From positions 1 to 5,425 of the forward strand of contig JAEWYT010000098.1 of the NCBI GenBank assembly GCA_023458595.1: 5,425 nucleotides of DNA, given 5' to 3'. The stretch is from Pseudomonadota bacterium (lineage in GTDB: Bacteria; Pseudomonadota; Alphaproteobacteria; Rhizobiales; Tepidamorphaceae). Of this stretch, positions 5,365-5,425 are shown one piece after another. Each line of letters begins with the position of its first letter. The stretch's first letter is position 1. The notes under the pieces were generated by a model. The model saw nothing but the letters and a program-made list of their open reading frames with translations, did not search any database and was not told the DNA's origin. The translations under genes were made by a program, and so were the position numbers.

Positions 5365-5384
5365 CGTCCCGGATGGTTTGCGAG

Positions 5385-5400
5385 CGGCGGACGCCCGCCG
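5385..5400. repeat. Small GC hairpin
   Basis: CGGCGG (5385-5390), loop ACGC, CCGCCG (5395-5400) form a perfect 6-bp stem. It directly abuts, and shares G5400 with, the larger hairpin that ends the window. The two together resemble a tandem stem-loop terminator or an intergenic repeat unit. Confidence 0.4.
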
Positions 5401-5425
5401 GGAAATCGGGTGTTCCCGATTTCCC
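5400..5425. terminator. Perfect 11-bp stem-loop at the right edge
   Basis: GGGAAATCGGG (5400-5410), loop TGTT (5411-5414), CCCGATTTCCC (5415-5425) form a perfect 11-bp stem. It is 160 bp past the cyclase stop and could end that transcript, or end a leftward-entering transcript from the other side. The window stops at the last paired base, so it is not known whether a T run follows. It could also be one unit of a dispersed palindromic repeat. Confidence 0.4.

Larger units (their letters stand above)
5240..5425. other. Structured 3' intergenic region with no convincing gene
   Basis: This 186-bp stretch after the cyclase stop is less biased in base use than the genes and rich in inverted repeats, listed separately. 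Frames are open to the window edge on both strands. On the minus strand 57 codons run from 5425 to a TGA at 5252-5254, with a stretch reading ANAVTVVLDHIQIRPSD and then SALARKHRVRIASI. Its third-position G/C is about 75% (43 of 57), lower than in the neighbouring genes, and I recognise no family. It could be the 3' end of a leftward gene starting beyond the window, or an intergenic repeat. Confidence 0.35.

Noticed and set aside
1..5425. CRISPR array, tRNA, rRNA or insertion sequence
   Set aside because: No regularly spaced direct repeats, no cloverleaf-like sequence with a conserved T-loop, no rRNA segments and no transposase were seen on either strand.

Overview
The window is GC-rich bacterial DNA with strong G/C preference at third codon positions. 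It is dense with genes and has long antisense shadow frames. The protein set (a MepA-type endopeptidase, a YkuD L,D-transpeptidase ending in a canonical SHGCVRL motif, a SpoIIAA-like STAS protein, and a class III cyclase with an IGPAVN signature) fits an alphaproteobacterium, most likely of the Rhizobiales/Hyphomicrobiales. That placement comes from protein style only; there is no rRNA or other strict marker here.

Layout. Six genes sit in two blocks that diverge from a 163-bp region (1861-2023). The leftward block is an exported L,D-transpeptidase (1435-1860), then a small SpoIIAA-like STAS protein (990-1352), then, after a 254-bp gap with its own AT-rich promoter island, a MarR-family regulator (76-735) with an extra cysteine-rich C-terminus. 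The rightward block is a CDF-family zinc/divalent cation exporter with a His-rich N-terminus (2024-3013), the secreted murein endopeptidase MepA (3108-4040), and a class III adenylate/guanylate cyclase (4037-5239). The cyclase starts at a GTG that overlaps the mepA stop codon as GTGA. The last 186 bp (5240-5425) hold no convincing gene but are full of inverted repeats.

How the genes may work together. Two enzymes act on peptidoglycan cross-links from opposite directions: the L,D-transpeptidase makes 3-3 links, and MepA, a zinc-type hydrolase, cuts cross-links. They flank a metal exporter, and MepA looks translationally coupled to a cyclic-nucleotide synthase. A cell-envelope maintenance locus with a second-messenger output is a reasonable inference, but the sequence does not prove it. 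I found no unmistakably new system, no CRISPR array, no tRNA or rRNA, and no transposase. The points most worth a second look are the mepA-cyclase coupling, the cysteine cluster of the MarR protein, and the structured 3' end.

Both window edges look odd. The left edge has an 11-G run in a G-only tract, and the right edge stops exactly at the end of a perfect hairpin. Either could be a contig end.
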